Below, piece by piece: positions 8,807 through 17,205 of a DNA stretch of 64,000 bases. Below the pieces are notes generated by a model, which saw nothing but the letters and a program-made list of their open reading frames with translations, was not told where the DNA came from and searched no databases. Source of the stretch: Paenibacillus_Z sp042653205 (GTDB lineage: Bacteria; Bacillota; Bacilli; Paenibacillales; Paenibacillaceae). Location: the NCBI RefSeq assembly GCF_042653205.1, contig NZ_JBHSHY010000002.1:62001-126000 (forward strand). Direction: 5' to 3'. Both the position numbers and the translations under genes were made by a program. How positions within the stretch are numbered: position 1 is the first letter of the stretch; the number at the start of each line of letters is the position of its first letter.

Positions 8807-9904
8807 ATGGCCAAAGCCAGGTCTGCCCCGGATATGTGGATGATTATCGCGATTCTGCTCATTCTCGCCATCGGTCTCATCATGGTGTACAGCGCGAGCG
8901 CCGTATTGGCGTTTCACGATTACGGGGATAAGTTCTATTACGTCAAACGGCAGCTGCTGTTCGCCGCGCTCGGGATCGGGGCCATGATCGCCACGATGAA
9001 CGCGGATTATTGGATTTGGAAGAAGTGGGCGAAGCTCGGGCTGTTCGTCTGCTTCGGCATGCTGCTGATCGTGCTCATTCCCGGCGTCGGCGTCGTTCGC
9101 GGCGGCGCGCGAAGCTGGCTCGGCATCAGCTCCTTCGGCATTCAGCCGTCGGAATTCATGAAGCTGGCGATGGTCATCTTCCTCGCCAAGCTGCTGGCGG
9201 AGAAGCAGCAGGCCGTGACGCAGTTCGCGAAAGGACTGCTGCCGCCGCTCGGCATTCTCGGCTTGGCGTTCGGGCTTATCATGCTGCAGCCGGATCTTGG
9301 CACGGGGGCGGTCATGATCGGCGCTTCGCTTCTGATCATCTATACGGCCGGCGCGCGTCTTCGGCATCTGGGCTCGCTGGCCCTCGTCGGCGTCGCCGGC
9401 CTCGTCGGCCTGATCGCCGCGGCGCCGTACCGGCTGCAGCGGATCACGGCGTTTCTCGATCCGTGGGCCGATCCGCTCGGCGCCGGCTATCAGTCGATCC
9501 AGTCGCTGTACGCGATCGGGCCCGGCGGGCTCGTCGGCCTGGGGCTCGGCATGAGCCGCCAGAAGTTCAACTACTTGCCGGAACCGCAAACGGATTTTAT
9601 TTTCTCGATTCTGTCGGAAGAGCTCGGCTTCATCGGCGGCTCGGCCATCATCCTGCTGTTCGGCATCCTGCTCTGGCGCGGGATGCGTACCGCGATCGCG
9701 GCGCCGGATTCGTTCGGCAGCCTGCTGGCGGTCGGGATCATCGGCATCGTCGCCGTACAAGTCTTCATTAATATCGGCGTCGTCATCGGCATGCTTCCGG
9801 TCACGGGCATCACGCTGCCGCTCGTCAGCTACGGCGGCTCGTCGCTGACCCTGCTCCTGACGGCGCTGGGCATCTTGCTTAATATTTCCCGATTTTCGAG
9901 GTGA
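8807..9904 (+). CDS. spoVE: SpoVE/FtsW-family lipid II polymerase (SEDS)
   Basis: SEDS-family polytopic membrane protein of 365 aa with about ten membrane segments. SEDS proteins polymerise lipid II together with a class B PBP. Typical motifs are GGARSWLG, the GLGMSRQKFNYLPEPQTDFIF stretch (about residues 245-265) and the C-terminal PLVSYGGSS. Its place between murD and murG matches spoVE of Bacillus, and the partner PBP SpoVD is in the same cluster. It could equally be the vegetative FtsW if no second copy exists. ATG 8807 has AGAGGTG 9 nt upstream; the in-frame TTG at 8786 lacks an RBS. Confidence 0.9.
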   Translation: MAKARSAPDMWMIIAILLILAIGLIMVYSASAVLAFHDYGDKFYYVKRQLLFAALGIGAMIATMNADYWIWKKWAKLGLFVCFGMLLIVLIPGVGVVRGGARSWLGISSFGIQPSEFMKLAMVIFLAKLLAEKQQAVTQFAKGLLPPLGILGLAFGLIMLQPDLGTGAVMIGASLLIIYTAGARLRHLGSLALVGVAGLVGLIAAAPYRLQRITAFLDPWADPLGAGYQSIQSLYAIGPGGLVGLGLGMSRQKFNYLPEPQTDFIFSILSEELGFIGGSAIILLFGILLWRGMRTAIAAPDSFGSLLAVGIIGIVAVQVFINIGVVIGMLPVTGITLPLVSYGGSSLTLLLTALGILLNISRFSR

Positions 9905-9913
9905 GGCATCATC

Positions 9914-11020
9914 ATGCGTATCGTACTGTCGGGCGGGGGAACCGGCGGCCACATCTATCCTGCGCTCGCAATCGGCAAGCAGGTCATGGAAGAGGCGCCG
10001 GATTCGTCCCTGCTCTATATCGGATCCCCGAAGGGACTCGAGAGCCGTATCGTCCCCGCGCAGGGGATTGCGTTCGAACCCGTCGAAATCACGGGCTTCA
10101 AACGAAAGTTGTCATATGAGAACGTGCGGACGGTCATGCGGTTTCTGAAGGGCGTCGCCCGCTCCAAGCAGCTGCTCCGTTCGTTCAAGCCCGACGCCGT
10201 CGTCGGCACGGGCGGCTACGTCTGCGGCCCCGTGCTTTACGCGGCGGCCAAGCTCGGCATCCCGACGCTGATCCACGAGCAGAACGCGATCGCCGGGTTG
10301 ACCAACCGGTTTCTGTCCCGGTACGCGGATACCGTCGCGGTCAGTTTTCCGGAGGCGGAGGACCAGTTCCGGCGGGCCAGCCGCACGCTGTATACCGGAA
10401 ATCCGTGCGCGACGAACGTCGCGCGCGCCGATCAACGACAAGGCTTTGCCCACTTGGGCATTCCGCCGGGCAGCCGGATCGTGCTGCTGGTCGGCGGGAG
10501 CCGCGGGGCCAAAGCGATAAACGACGTGATGGTGGACATGGTGCCGCTCCTCGGGCGGCTGCCAGACGTCCACTTTGTGTTTGTGACCGGCGAAAGCTAT
10601 TACGAGGGCACGAAGAGCCGCATCGAAGCCGCGGCGCCGAAGCTGCCGGACAAGCTGCAGGTGCTGCCGTACCTGCACCGGATGCCGGAGGTGCTCGCCG
10701 CTTCGCGGCTCGTCGTCGGACGGTCCGGCGCGTCTTCCCTGGCGGAAGTGACGGCGCTCGGCGTGCCGTCCATCCTCATCCCGTCCCCGAACGTGACGAA
10801 CAACCACCAGGAAGCGAATGCGCGGAGCCTGGCGGAAGCGGGGGCGGCGGAGATGATTCTCGAACGCGAATTGAACGGCGCGGTCCTGTTCGACCGGATC
10901 GGCCGCATTATGAACGATCCGCTCGTCCATGAAGAAATGGGCGAGGCGGCGAAGGCGCTCGGCAAGCCGGATTCGGCGCCGGCCATCGTGCGCGAATTGC
11001 GGCGATTGACCGGGAAATAG
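9914..11020 (+). CDS. murG: UDP-GlcNAc:lipid I N-acetylglucosaminyltransferase
   Basis: Peripheral membrane GT-B glycosyltransferase of 368 aa converting lipid I to lipid II. The N-terminal glycine-rich loop GGGTGGHIYPALA, the LIHEQNAIAG motif and the UDP-GlcNAc-binding VGRSGASSLAEV with PSPNVTNNHQ are clear. GAGGTGAGG, overlapping the spoVE stop region, precedes ATG 9914. Confidence 0.97.
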   Translation: MRIVLSGGGTGGHIYPALAIGKQVMEEAPDSSLLYIGSPKGLESRIVPAQGIAFEPVEITGFKRKLSYENVRTVMRFLKGVARSKQLLRSFKPDAVVGTGGYVCGPVLYAAAKLGIPTLIHEQNAIAGLTNRFLSRYADTVAVSFPEAEDQFRRASRTLYTGNPCATNVARADQRQGFAHLGIPPGSRIVLLVGGSRGAKAINDVMVDMVPLLGRLPDVHFVFVTGESYYEGTKSRIEAAAPKLPDKLQVLPYLHRMPEVLAASRLVVGRSGASSLAEVTALGVPSILIPSPNVTNNHQEANARSLAEAGAAEMILERELNGAVLFDRIGRIMNDPLVHEEMGEAAKALGKPDSAPAIVRELRRLTGK

Positions 11021-11222
11021 CCCGGTGCCTGTCAAATGGGCGATTGTCACACTCCTCTGCGGAAAGGCATAGTATACTGCATAATCGTGACCGTCATCCG
11101 GAGGGCATGCGCCCCGCTCACGCCACGCTAAGCGCGCGGCGGCGAGCAGGGCAACGGCCGCCCGGAGGAAAGGGCGAACGCTTGGAGGTTTCAATCGCTT
11201 GCAGCAGAAGGAGGTTCGACAG
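11021..11222 (+). promoter_or_regulatory. murG-murB intergenic region with possible promoter
   Basis: A 200-base gap. TATACT at 11073-11078 fits a -10 element, but the best upstream hexamer, TTGTCA (11044-11049), is 23 bp away, too far for an ordinary sigma-A promoter. Two Shine-Dalgarno sites occur near the end (GGAGG 11184-11188 and AAGGAGG 11208-11214). The second serves murB. Confidence 0.3.
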
Positions 11223-12128
11223 ATGGAGCAGTTTTTGGCGGATTTGCAAACGATCGACGCGGGTAGCGTCATGTATAACGAGCCGCTGGCCGCGTATACC
11301 ACGTGGAAAATCGGCGGCCCGGCGGACGTGCTGATCATTCCGCACACCCAGGACCAGCTGGTGGCGGCGGTCCGGTTGCTGCATCGGCACGGCCTGAAGT
11401 GGACCAATCTCGGACGCGGTTCCAACATGCTCGTCAGCGACAAAGGCATCCGGGGCGTCGTCATTCAACCGGGCGAAGGATTCGATTATGCGCGATTCGA
11501 CGGAACGCTCGCGTACGCGGGCGCCGCATGTTCCTTCGTGAAGCTGTCGGTGCTGGCCGGCAAGGAAGGATTGACGGGACTGGAATTCGCGGGGGGAATT
11601 CCGGGTTCGGTCGGCGGAGCCGTCTATATGAACGCAGGCGCCCTAGGGTCTGATGTGTCACGTATATTCAAATCAGCTGACATTGTGCTGGAAACAGGGG
11701 AATTGGTTCGCTTCGGGGCAGAGGACATGGCGTTTTCCTATCGGCATTCCTGTCTGCACGAACGGCCTGGCATCGTGACCGGCGCGGTATTCCAGCTGGA
11801 GGAAGGGGACCGCAAGGCGATCGCGCAAGCGATGGCCGAGAATAAACAGCGGCGCCTCCTGACCCAGCCGCTCCAACTGCCGAGCGCAGGGAGCGTATTC
11901 CGGAATCCGCCGAACGATTATGCCGCCAGGCTCATCCAAGAGGCGGGACTCAAAGGATTGCGGCAAGGCGGGGCGGAAGTCTCCACGCAGCACGCCAATT
12001 TCATTGTCAACACCGGGCAAGCGACAGCTGAAGATGTCCTCACCCTGATGACGACCATACGAAGCACTATTCGCGATAAATACGGAATCGAGCTGATAGC
12101 CGAAGTACTGGTCGTGGGTGAGCGGTAA
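11223..12128 (+). CDS. murB: UDP-N-acetylenolpyruvoylglucosamine reductase
   Basis: FAD-dependent enzyme of 301 aa that reduces enolpyruvyl-UDP-GlcNAc to UDP-MurNAc. It starts like other Gram-positive MurB proteins, with NEPLAAYTTWKIGGPAD. FAD-binding NLGRGSNML and GLEFAGGIPGSVGGAVYMNAG (about residues 115-135) follow, then the active-site serine region PSAGSVFRNP. AAGGAGG sits 8 nt before ATG 11223. An in-frame TTG at 11199 also has an SD and could give a form eight residues longer. Confidence 0.96.
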   Translation: MEQFLADLQTIDAGSVMYNEPLAAYTTWKIGGPADVLIIPHTQDQLVAAVRLLHRHGLKWTNLGRGSNMLVSDKGIRGVVIQPGEGFDYARFDGTLAYAGAACSFVKLSVLAGKEGLTGLEFAGGIPGSVGGAVYMNAGALGSDVSRIFKSADIVLETGELVRFGAEDMAFSYRHSCLHERPGIVTGAVFQLEEGDRKAIAQAMAENKQRRLLTQPLQLPSAGSVFRNPPNDYAARLIQEAGLKGLRQGGAEVSTQHANFIVNTGQATAEDVLTLMTTIRSTIRDKYGIELIAEVLVVGER

Positions 12129-12143
12129 TTCGGAGGTGATAAG

Positions 12144-13424
12144 TTGGACAAATTGGTGATTGAAGGCGGGAAACCTCTCTCAGGAACCATTGTTATCCAA
12201 GGCGCTAAAAATGCCGCTTTGCCGATTTTAGCTGCCAGCTTGCTGGTCGAAGGAGAAGTGACGATCGATCAGGTGCCCAGATTGCTGGACATCGACGTCA
12301 TGCTGGGCATATTGCGGGAGCTCGGCTGCCGGGCGGAGCACGACGATCAAACCGTGCGGCTCGACACGACCGGCCTGCATTCGTCCCATATCCCCGAAGC
12401 GCTCATGCGCCAGATGCGTTCGTCCATCTTCCTGATGGGGCCGCTGTTGGCCAGGTTCGGCGAAGTCACGATTTATCAGCCGGGCGGATGCGCGATCGGC
12501 GAACGGAAAATCGATTTGCATTTAAGCGGCCTGCAGGCGCTCGGCGCGGAAATCGAAGAGGACGGAAGCCGGATCGTCTGCTACGCGAAAAAGCTGAAGG
12601 GCGCGGAGATCCACCTGGATTTCCCGAGCGTCGGCGCCACGGAAAACATCATGATGGCCGCGGTCCTGGCGGAAGGGCTGACGACGATCAGCAACGCCGC
12701 ACGGGAGCCGGAGATTCAAGATTTGCAGCACTTCCTGAACCGGATGGGCGCCAAGATCATCGGCGCCGGCACCGATACGATTACCGTCGAAGGGGTAGAG
12801 AAGCTCGCGCCGTGCGCTTATCAGGTCATTCCGGACCGGATCGTGACGGGTACCGTCATGGTCGCGGCCGCCGCTACGCGCGGACAGGTGACGCTGCTCA
12901 ATACTTGCCCTTCGCATCTGACCTCTCTCATCCATGTGCTCCGCCGCACTGGTGTTCAAATAGCGGTTGACGGTGATATAATCAAAGTAGGCAGCGCCTC
13001 GCGGCCTAAAGCGATCGACCGCATCGTCACCTCGCCGTACCCGGCGTTTCCGACCGATCTGCAGTCGCAGGTCATGGTCCTGCTCGCGCTCGCCGACGGC
13101 GTCAGCGTCATGAAGGAAACGATCTTCGAAGGCAGGTTCAAGCACGTGGACGAACTCGCCCGCATGGGCGCAGACATTCGCGTCGACCTGAGCTCCGCGT
13201 TCATTCGCGGTGTTTCCAGGCTGTACGGCGCGACGGTGGAAGCGACGGATCTGCGCGCAGGCGCGGCGCTCGTCATCGCGGGGCTTGCGGCGCAAGGCAA
13301 GACCGTCGTCGAGCAGGTGCACCATATCGACCGCGGCTACGACCGCATCGAGCAGATGCTCGGCCGGCTAGGCGCCAGAATTACCCGCTATTCCCCCGTA
13401 CCCAACAATACGGTCGTCCCTTAA
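12144..13424 (+). CDS. murA: UDP-N-acetylglucosamine 1-carboxyvinyltransferase
   Basis: First committed enzyme of peptidoglycan synthesis, 426 aa, transferring enolpyruvate from PEP to UDP-GlcNAc. The loop PGGCAIGERKIDLH carries Cys116, the residue alkylated by fosfomycin in MurA, so no built-in resistance substitution is seen. The N-terminal IQGAKNAALP is typical. The start is TTG 12144, behind GGAGGTGAT. Confidence 0.96.
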   Translation: MDKLVIEGGKPLSGTIVIQGAKNAALPILAASLLVEGEVTIDQVPRLLDIDVMLGILRELGCRAEHDDQTVRLDTTGLHSSHIPEALMRQMRSSIFLMGPLLARFGEVTIYQPGGCAIGERKIDLHLSGLQALGAEIEEDGSRIVCYAKKLKGAEIHLDFPSVGATENIMMAAVLAEGLTTISNAAREPEIQDLQHFLNRMGAKIIGAGTDTITVEGVEKLAPCAYQVIPDRIVTGTVMVAAAATRGQVTLLNTCPSHLTSLIHVLRRTGVQIAVDGDIIKVGSASRPKAIDRIVTSPYPAFPTDLQSQVMVLLALADGVSVMKETIFEGRFKHVDELARMGADIRVDLSSAFIRGVSRLYGATVEATDLRAGAALVIAGLAAQGKTVVEQVHHIDRGYDRIEQMLGRLGARITRYSPVPNNTVVP

Positions 13425-13517
13425 GGACGCGTGCGGCTCAAGATAGAAAACGCGTGAACGGCTCCAGCCACCAAGCGGCGGGATGCCGTTTGCGTTTATA
13501 CGAATAGGGGACAAGCC

Positions 13518-14282
13518 ATGCAAGAGAAGATGCCCGTTCTGCGGGAACCTGTCAAGCGGCGCAGAGGCGGCAAGAAGCTACTGGCGGTGCTCGTGCTGCT
13601 CTTTATCGTGCTGCTGGGCGTGCTGTTCTTCAATTCCTCCATCAGCAAGGTGTCGACCGTGACCGTCGAAGGCCAGAAGGTGCTGCAGGCGGCGGATATC
13701 CGCAAGGCGGCGGGCATCGCCGCGGGCGATTCGTTCTTCGGCACGCCGGCCGGCAAGATCGAGGCGAGAGTCCGCGCTCTGAAGCCGGTGAAGAACGTCG
13801 CCGTCGCCAAATCGTTCCCAGGCGGCATCACGATACGGGTTCAAGAATACGCAACCGTCGCCTACTCGTTGTCGAAAAAAGGCGAAATGGCGGCGGTCTT
13901 GGCGAACGGGACATCAGTTCCGTCCGGATCCGACCTGGTGGTGGACAAGCCGATCCTTTCGGGCTGGAAAGCCGGCGATCCCGTACTCACGGCGCTGTGC
14001 AAGGCGCTGGCGGCGATTCCGGAGCAGTCGCTCTCGGATTTTTCCGAGATCATCCCCGCGCCGTCGACGTCCTACCCGGACCGGATCAAAATTTATACCC
14101 GGACGCGCTTCGAGGTCATAACGGCGGTCTCGCTGCTGCAGGATAAGATCGCGACGATGAACGCCGTCATCGAAATCCAGCCGCCGGGAATCATCACGCT
14201 GCTGCTCGCGGACAAATACGCGCCGTTCGTTCCCGAGGAGCCGGAAAATCCCGCCACTACGCAAAAAGAGACTACTCAATAG
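13518..14282 (+). CDS. divIB: Cell division protein DivIB/FtsQ
   Basis: Bitopic divisome protein of 254 aa. A basic N-terminus (VKRRRGGKK) is followed by one membrane helix (about residues 20-40). A POTRA domain then begins at VSTVTVEGQKVLQAADIR, and a beta-domain follows. In Bacillus DivIB stabilises the FtsL-DivIC-PBP2B complex. The first ATG (13518) is used; a second at 13530 is possible because neither has a strong SD. The 93 bases after murA contain nothing I recognise. Confidence 0.92.
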   Translation: MQEKMPVLREPVKRRRGGKKLLAVLVLLFIVLLGVLFFNSSISKVSTVTVEGQKVLQAADIRKAAGIAAGDSFFGTPAGKIEARVRALKPVKNVAVAKSFPGGITIRVQEYATVAYSLSKKGEMAAVLANGTSVPSGSDLVVDKPILSGWKAGDPVLTALCKALAAIPEQSLSDFSEIIPAPSTSYPDRIKIYTRTRFEVITAVSLLQDKIATMNAVIEIQPPGIITLLLADKYAPFVPEEPENPATTQKETTQ

Positions 14283-14514
14283 CTCCAAAGAATGATAGAA
14301 TTTTATTTATGTAGATTTATTTGCCCTTTTAGCTTTTTTTTTCTTAAGGGATGACTCCGGATCTGCGTAACGACGCACCGTCTGCATAATGAAAACGGTG
14401 AAAAAATTGTAGAAAAAAGAGGGATAATGAGCACTGCGTTGAATAAGAAGAAATGCATGCAGAGGCACGGCATATCATTGTACCTTATTAACGTTGAAAC
14501 GGAGGTGCCAGAGT
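14283..14514 (+). promoter_or_regulatory. A/T-rich ftsAZ upstream region
   Basis: This 230-base gap is much more A/T-rich than its surroundings and is where ftsAZ promoters lie in Bacillus (one sigma-A, one sigma-H). GATAAT (14423-14428) could be a -10 element, but I find no hexamer at proper distance. The segment 14295-14303 resembles a sigma-H -10 without a matching -35. I call a probable promoter region, not individual promoters. Confidence 0.4.
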
Positions 14515-15756
14515 TTGAGCAATGACATCATCGTGAGTTTGGACATCGGTACATCCAAGGTTCGGGCTATTATTGGCGAAGTTAATAACGGCGTCATTAA
14601 TATTATTGGAGTTGGATCTGCCGACTCGGAAGGTATTCGCAAAGGGGCTATCGTCGACATCGACCAGACCGTCGCATCGATCCGCAGCGCGGTGGACCAT
14701 GCTGAGCGAATGGTCGATATTCAAATATCCGATGTATATGTAGGGATTCAGGGCAACCATATCGGCCTGCAGACGAATCACGGCGTCGTCGCGATCTCGA
14801 ACGAAGACCGCGAAATCGGCGAAGACGACATCGATCGCGTCCTGCAAGCGGCCAAAGTCGTCGCCGTGCCTCCCGATCGCGAAATCATCAACCTGGTGCC
14901 GAAGCAGTTTTTGGTGGACGGGCTTGAAGGCATATCGGACCCGCGAGGCATGATCGGCGTCCGGTTGGAAGTGGAAGCGACCGTCGTTACCGGAGCGAAG
15001 ACGGCCATACATAACTTGGTCCGGTGCGTGGAGAAAGCCAATTTGCGGATTGCCGGCATCATCCTGATGTCGCTGGCGTCCGGCCAAATGTCCTTGACCA
15101 AAGACGAGAAAATGATGGGCACCGTGCTTGCGGATATCGGCGCGGGTTCCAGCACGATCGCCGTTTTCGAACAAGGAAGCATCGTCGCGACGTCCACGCT
15201 GCCGGTCGGCGGCGAATATGTGACCAGCGATATTTCATACGGTTTGCGGACCCAGACGGAGCAAGCGGAGAAGATCAAGCAGAAGTTCGGCTGCGCGCTG
15301 GTGGACGATGCCGCGGAGGACCAGAAGTTCAAGGTCATGCGCATGGGCAGCAACGTGGAGAAGGAATTTTCCCAAGTCGACCTGGCCAACATCATCGAAC
15401 CGCGGATGCAGGAGATCTTTCACTTGATCCGGCAGGAAGTCCGGCGTATGGGTTACGGCGAGAAGGTCAACGGCTACGTGCTGACCGGCGGCAGCGTGAC
15501 CATGGCCGGCACGCTGCCGCTCGCCCAGCACGAGCTGGAAGCGAGCGTCCGCATCGCCGTGCCGGATTACATCGGCGTCCGCGATCCGGCGTTCACGAGC
15601 GGGGTCGGCATGATCCAATACGTGTCGAAGTATATGAGGGGCCGCCCCGCAGCCGCGCCGAAGAAGAGCGCGAGCAAGAAGGCAAGCGCAGCCAACACTC
15701 CCTCGAAGCCCGGCATTTTCGAGCGTTTGAAAAATATGTTTAGCGAATTTATTTGA
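14515..15756 (+). CDS. ftsA: Cell division protein FtsA
   Basis: Actin-like membrane anchor of the Z ring, 413 aa. The N-terminal phosphate-1 motif SLDIGTSKVRAIIGEV opens the protein, and the SHS2/1C domain follows (about 85-165). ADIGAGSSTIAVF is the phosphate-2 motif and GYVLTGGSVTMAG the adenosine motif. A linker rich in Lys/Ala/Ser leads to the C-terminal amphipathic helix GIFERLKNMFSEF, which binds the membrane. The start is TTG 14515 with GGAGGTG 7 nt upstream. It is cotranscribed with ftsZ (16-nt gap). Confidence 0.96.
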   Translation: MSNDIIVSLDIGTSKVRAIIGEVNNGVINIIGVGSADSEGIRKGAIVDIDQTVASIRSAVDHAERMVDIQISDVYVGIQGNHIGLQTNHGVVAISNEDREIGEDDIDRVLQAAKVVAVPPDREIINLVPKQFLVDGLEGISDPRGMIGVRLEVEATVVTGAKTAIHNLVRCVEKANLRIAGIILMSLASGQMSLTKDEKMMGTVLADIGAGSSTIAVFEQGSIVATSTLPVGGEYVTSDISYGLRTQTEQAEKIKQKFGCALVDDAAEDQKFKVMRMGSNVEKEFSQVDLANIIEPRMQEIFHLIRQEVRRMGYGEKVNGYVLTGGSVTMAGTLPLAQHELEASVRIAVPDYIGVRDPAFTSGVGMIQYVSKYMRGRPAAAPKKSASKKASAANTPSKPGIFERLKNMFSEFI

Positions 15757-15772
15757 TCGGGGGAACAACAGC

Positions 15773-16906
15773 ATGTTGGAATTTGATTTCGAGATGGAAC
15801 AAATGGCTCAAATCAAAGTCATCGGCGTCGGCGGCGGCGGCAGCAACGCGGTCAACCGGATGATTGAGAACGGCGTGAGAGGCGTCGAGTTTATTACGGT
15901 GAACACGGACGCCCAAGCGCTGCATATGGCGAAGGCCGAACAGAAGCTGCAGATCGGCGACAAGCTGACGCGCGGCCTCGGCGCGGGCGCGAATCCCGAA
16001 GTCGGGAAGAAAGCCGCGGAAGAATCCCGCGAGACCGTCATGAACACGCTCAAGGGCGCGGACATGGTGTTCGTGACCGCGGGCATGGGCGGCGGCACCG
16101 GCACGGGCGCGGCTCCGGTCATCGCGGAGATCGCGCGCGAATGCGGCGCGCTGACCGTAGGCGTCGTCACGCGGCCGTTCACCTTCGAAGGCCGCAAGCG
16201 CTCCGGACAAGCCGAGCTCGGCATCGAAGCGCTGAAGGAAAAGGTCGATACGCTGATCGTGATTCCGAACGACCGGCTGCTCGAAATCGTCGACAAGAAA
16301 ACGCCGATGCTCGAAGCGTTCCGCGAAGCGGACAACGTCCTCAAGCAAGCGGTACAGGGCATCTCCGACCTGATCGCCGTACCGGGCCTGATCAACCTCG
16401 ACTTCGCGGACGTGAAGACGATCATGACGGAGCGCGGCTCAGCGCTGATGGGGATCGGCAACGCGACCGGCGAGAACCGCGCGGCGGAAGCGGCGCGCAA
16501 GGCGATCCAAAGCCCATTGCTGGAAACGTCGATCGACGGCGCGCGCGGCATCATCATGAACATCACGGGCGGCTCGAACCTGTCGCTGTACGAAGTCAAC
16601 GAAGCGGCGGAGATCGTCATTTCGGCCTCCGACCCGGACGTGAACATGATCTTCGGCGCGAGCATCGACGAAAACCTGAAGGAAGAAATCAAAGTGACAG
16701 TTATTGCGACCGGCTTCGAGCATCGCGCCAGCGCGCCGCTTCGCCGTCCGAACGCCGGCCAGCAGCACGCCGAGACCGCCGCGGCCGCCGAAGCGCCGCG
16801 CCAGCCGGCAGCGGGCAGCGGCCCGAAGCCGTTCGGCACGCCGACTTCGAGCGACCAGCTCGATATTCCCGCATTCTTGCGCAACCGCCGCAACAACGAT
16901 CGTTAA
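15773..16906 (+). CDS. ftsZ: Cell division GTPase FtsZ
   Basis: Tubulin-like GTPase of 377 aa that forms the Z ring. The nucleotide loop GVGGGGSNAVNRM is near the N-terminus. The tubulin signature GGGTGTGAAP and the T7-loop NLDFADVK with its catalytic Asp follow. A short Ala/Pro-rich linker ends in the conserved C-terminal peptide LDIPAFLRNR, the docking site for FtsA, SepF and other partners. Both FtsA and SepF are encoded in this window. GGGGGAAC precedes ATG 15773. Confidence 0.97.
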   Translation: MLEFDFEMEQMAQIKVIGVGGGGSNAVNRMIENGVRGVEFITVNTDAQALHMAKAEQKLQIGDKLTRGLGAGANPEVGKKAAEESRETVMNTLKGADMVFVTAGMGGGTGTGAAPVIAEIARECGALTVGVVTRPFTFEGRKRSGQAELGIEALKEKVDTLIVIPNDRLLEIVDKKTPMLEAFREADNVLKQAVQGISDLIAVPGLINLDFADVKTIMTERGSALMGIGNATGENRAAEAARKAIQSPLLETSIDGARGIIMNITGGSNLSLYEVNEAAEIVISASDPDVNMIFGASIDENLKEEIKVTVIATGFEHRASAPLRRPNAGQQHAETAAAAEAPRQPAAGSGPKPFGTPTSSDQLDIPAFLRNRRNNDR

Positions 16907-16918
16907 TCGTCAGCTCTT

Positions 16919-16953
16919 AAGCCGCTTTCCGTTCTACGGAAAGCGGCTTTTTT
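16919..16953 (+). terminator. Terminator of the ftsAZ operon
   Basis: A perfect 13-bp stem (16919-16931 with 16937-16949) and 5-nt loop are followed by a run of T ending at 16953. It closes the dcw transcription unit before the sporulation genes. Confidence 0.92.
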
Positions 16954-17006
16954 GCTAGAACGAGACAAGGTCCGGCCCGCTTGCGAGGCGGTTCGGCGCG
17001 GTGGGG

Positions 17007-17073
17007 GTCGACAAAAAAAGATCGCTCCTGACGGCATGATTAGACAGACATTGTAATAGCATTTAACTATACT
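17007..17073 (+). promoter_or_regulatory. Probable Spo0A-activated spoIIG promoter
   Basis: TAGACA (17041-17046) and TATACT (17068-17073) are separated by 21 bp. B. subtilis spoIIG has an unusually long spacer (22 bp) that makes the promoter depend on Spo0A. A sequence matching 6 of 7 bases of the 0A box TTCGACA lies at 17007-17013, a sensible distance upstream. The combination supports a conserved spoIIG promoter; no footprint evidence is available. Confidence 0.5.
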
Positions 17074-17117
17074 AGACACAAGCCGCTCTTCCTCGCTAAA
17101 ACCTCGCGAGAACCTGC

Positions 17118-17172
17118 GGGGAGCGGGCGGGACGCCGCCTCGAAGCGATCTTCGGGGCACGCCGCCCGCCCC
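17118..17172 (+). other. GC-rich hairpin in the spoIIGA leader
   Basis: GGGGAGCGGGCGG (17118-17130) can pair with CCGCCCGCCCC (17162-17172). It would lie in the 5' UTR, between the predicted transcription start near 17080 and the spoIIGA start at 17206. No T-run follows, so it is not a terminator. Confidence 0.4.
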
Positions 17173-17205
17173 GTGGCGCCGCGCGAAAGGTTTTGAGGAA
17201 CGGGC

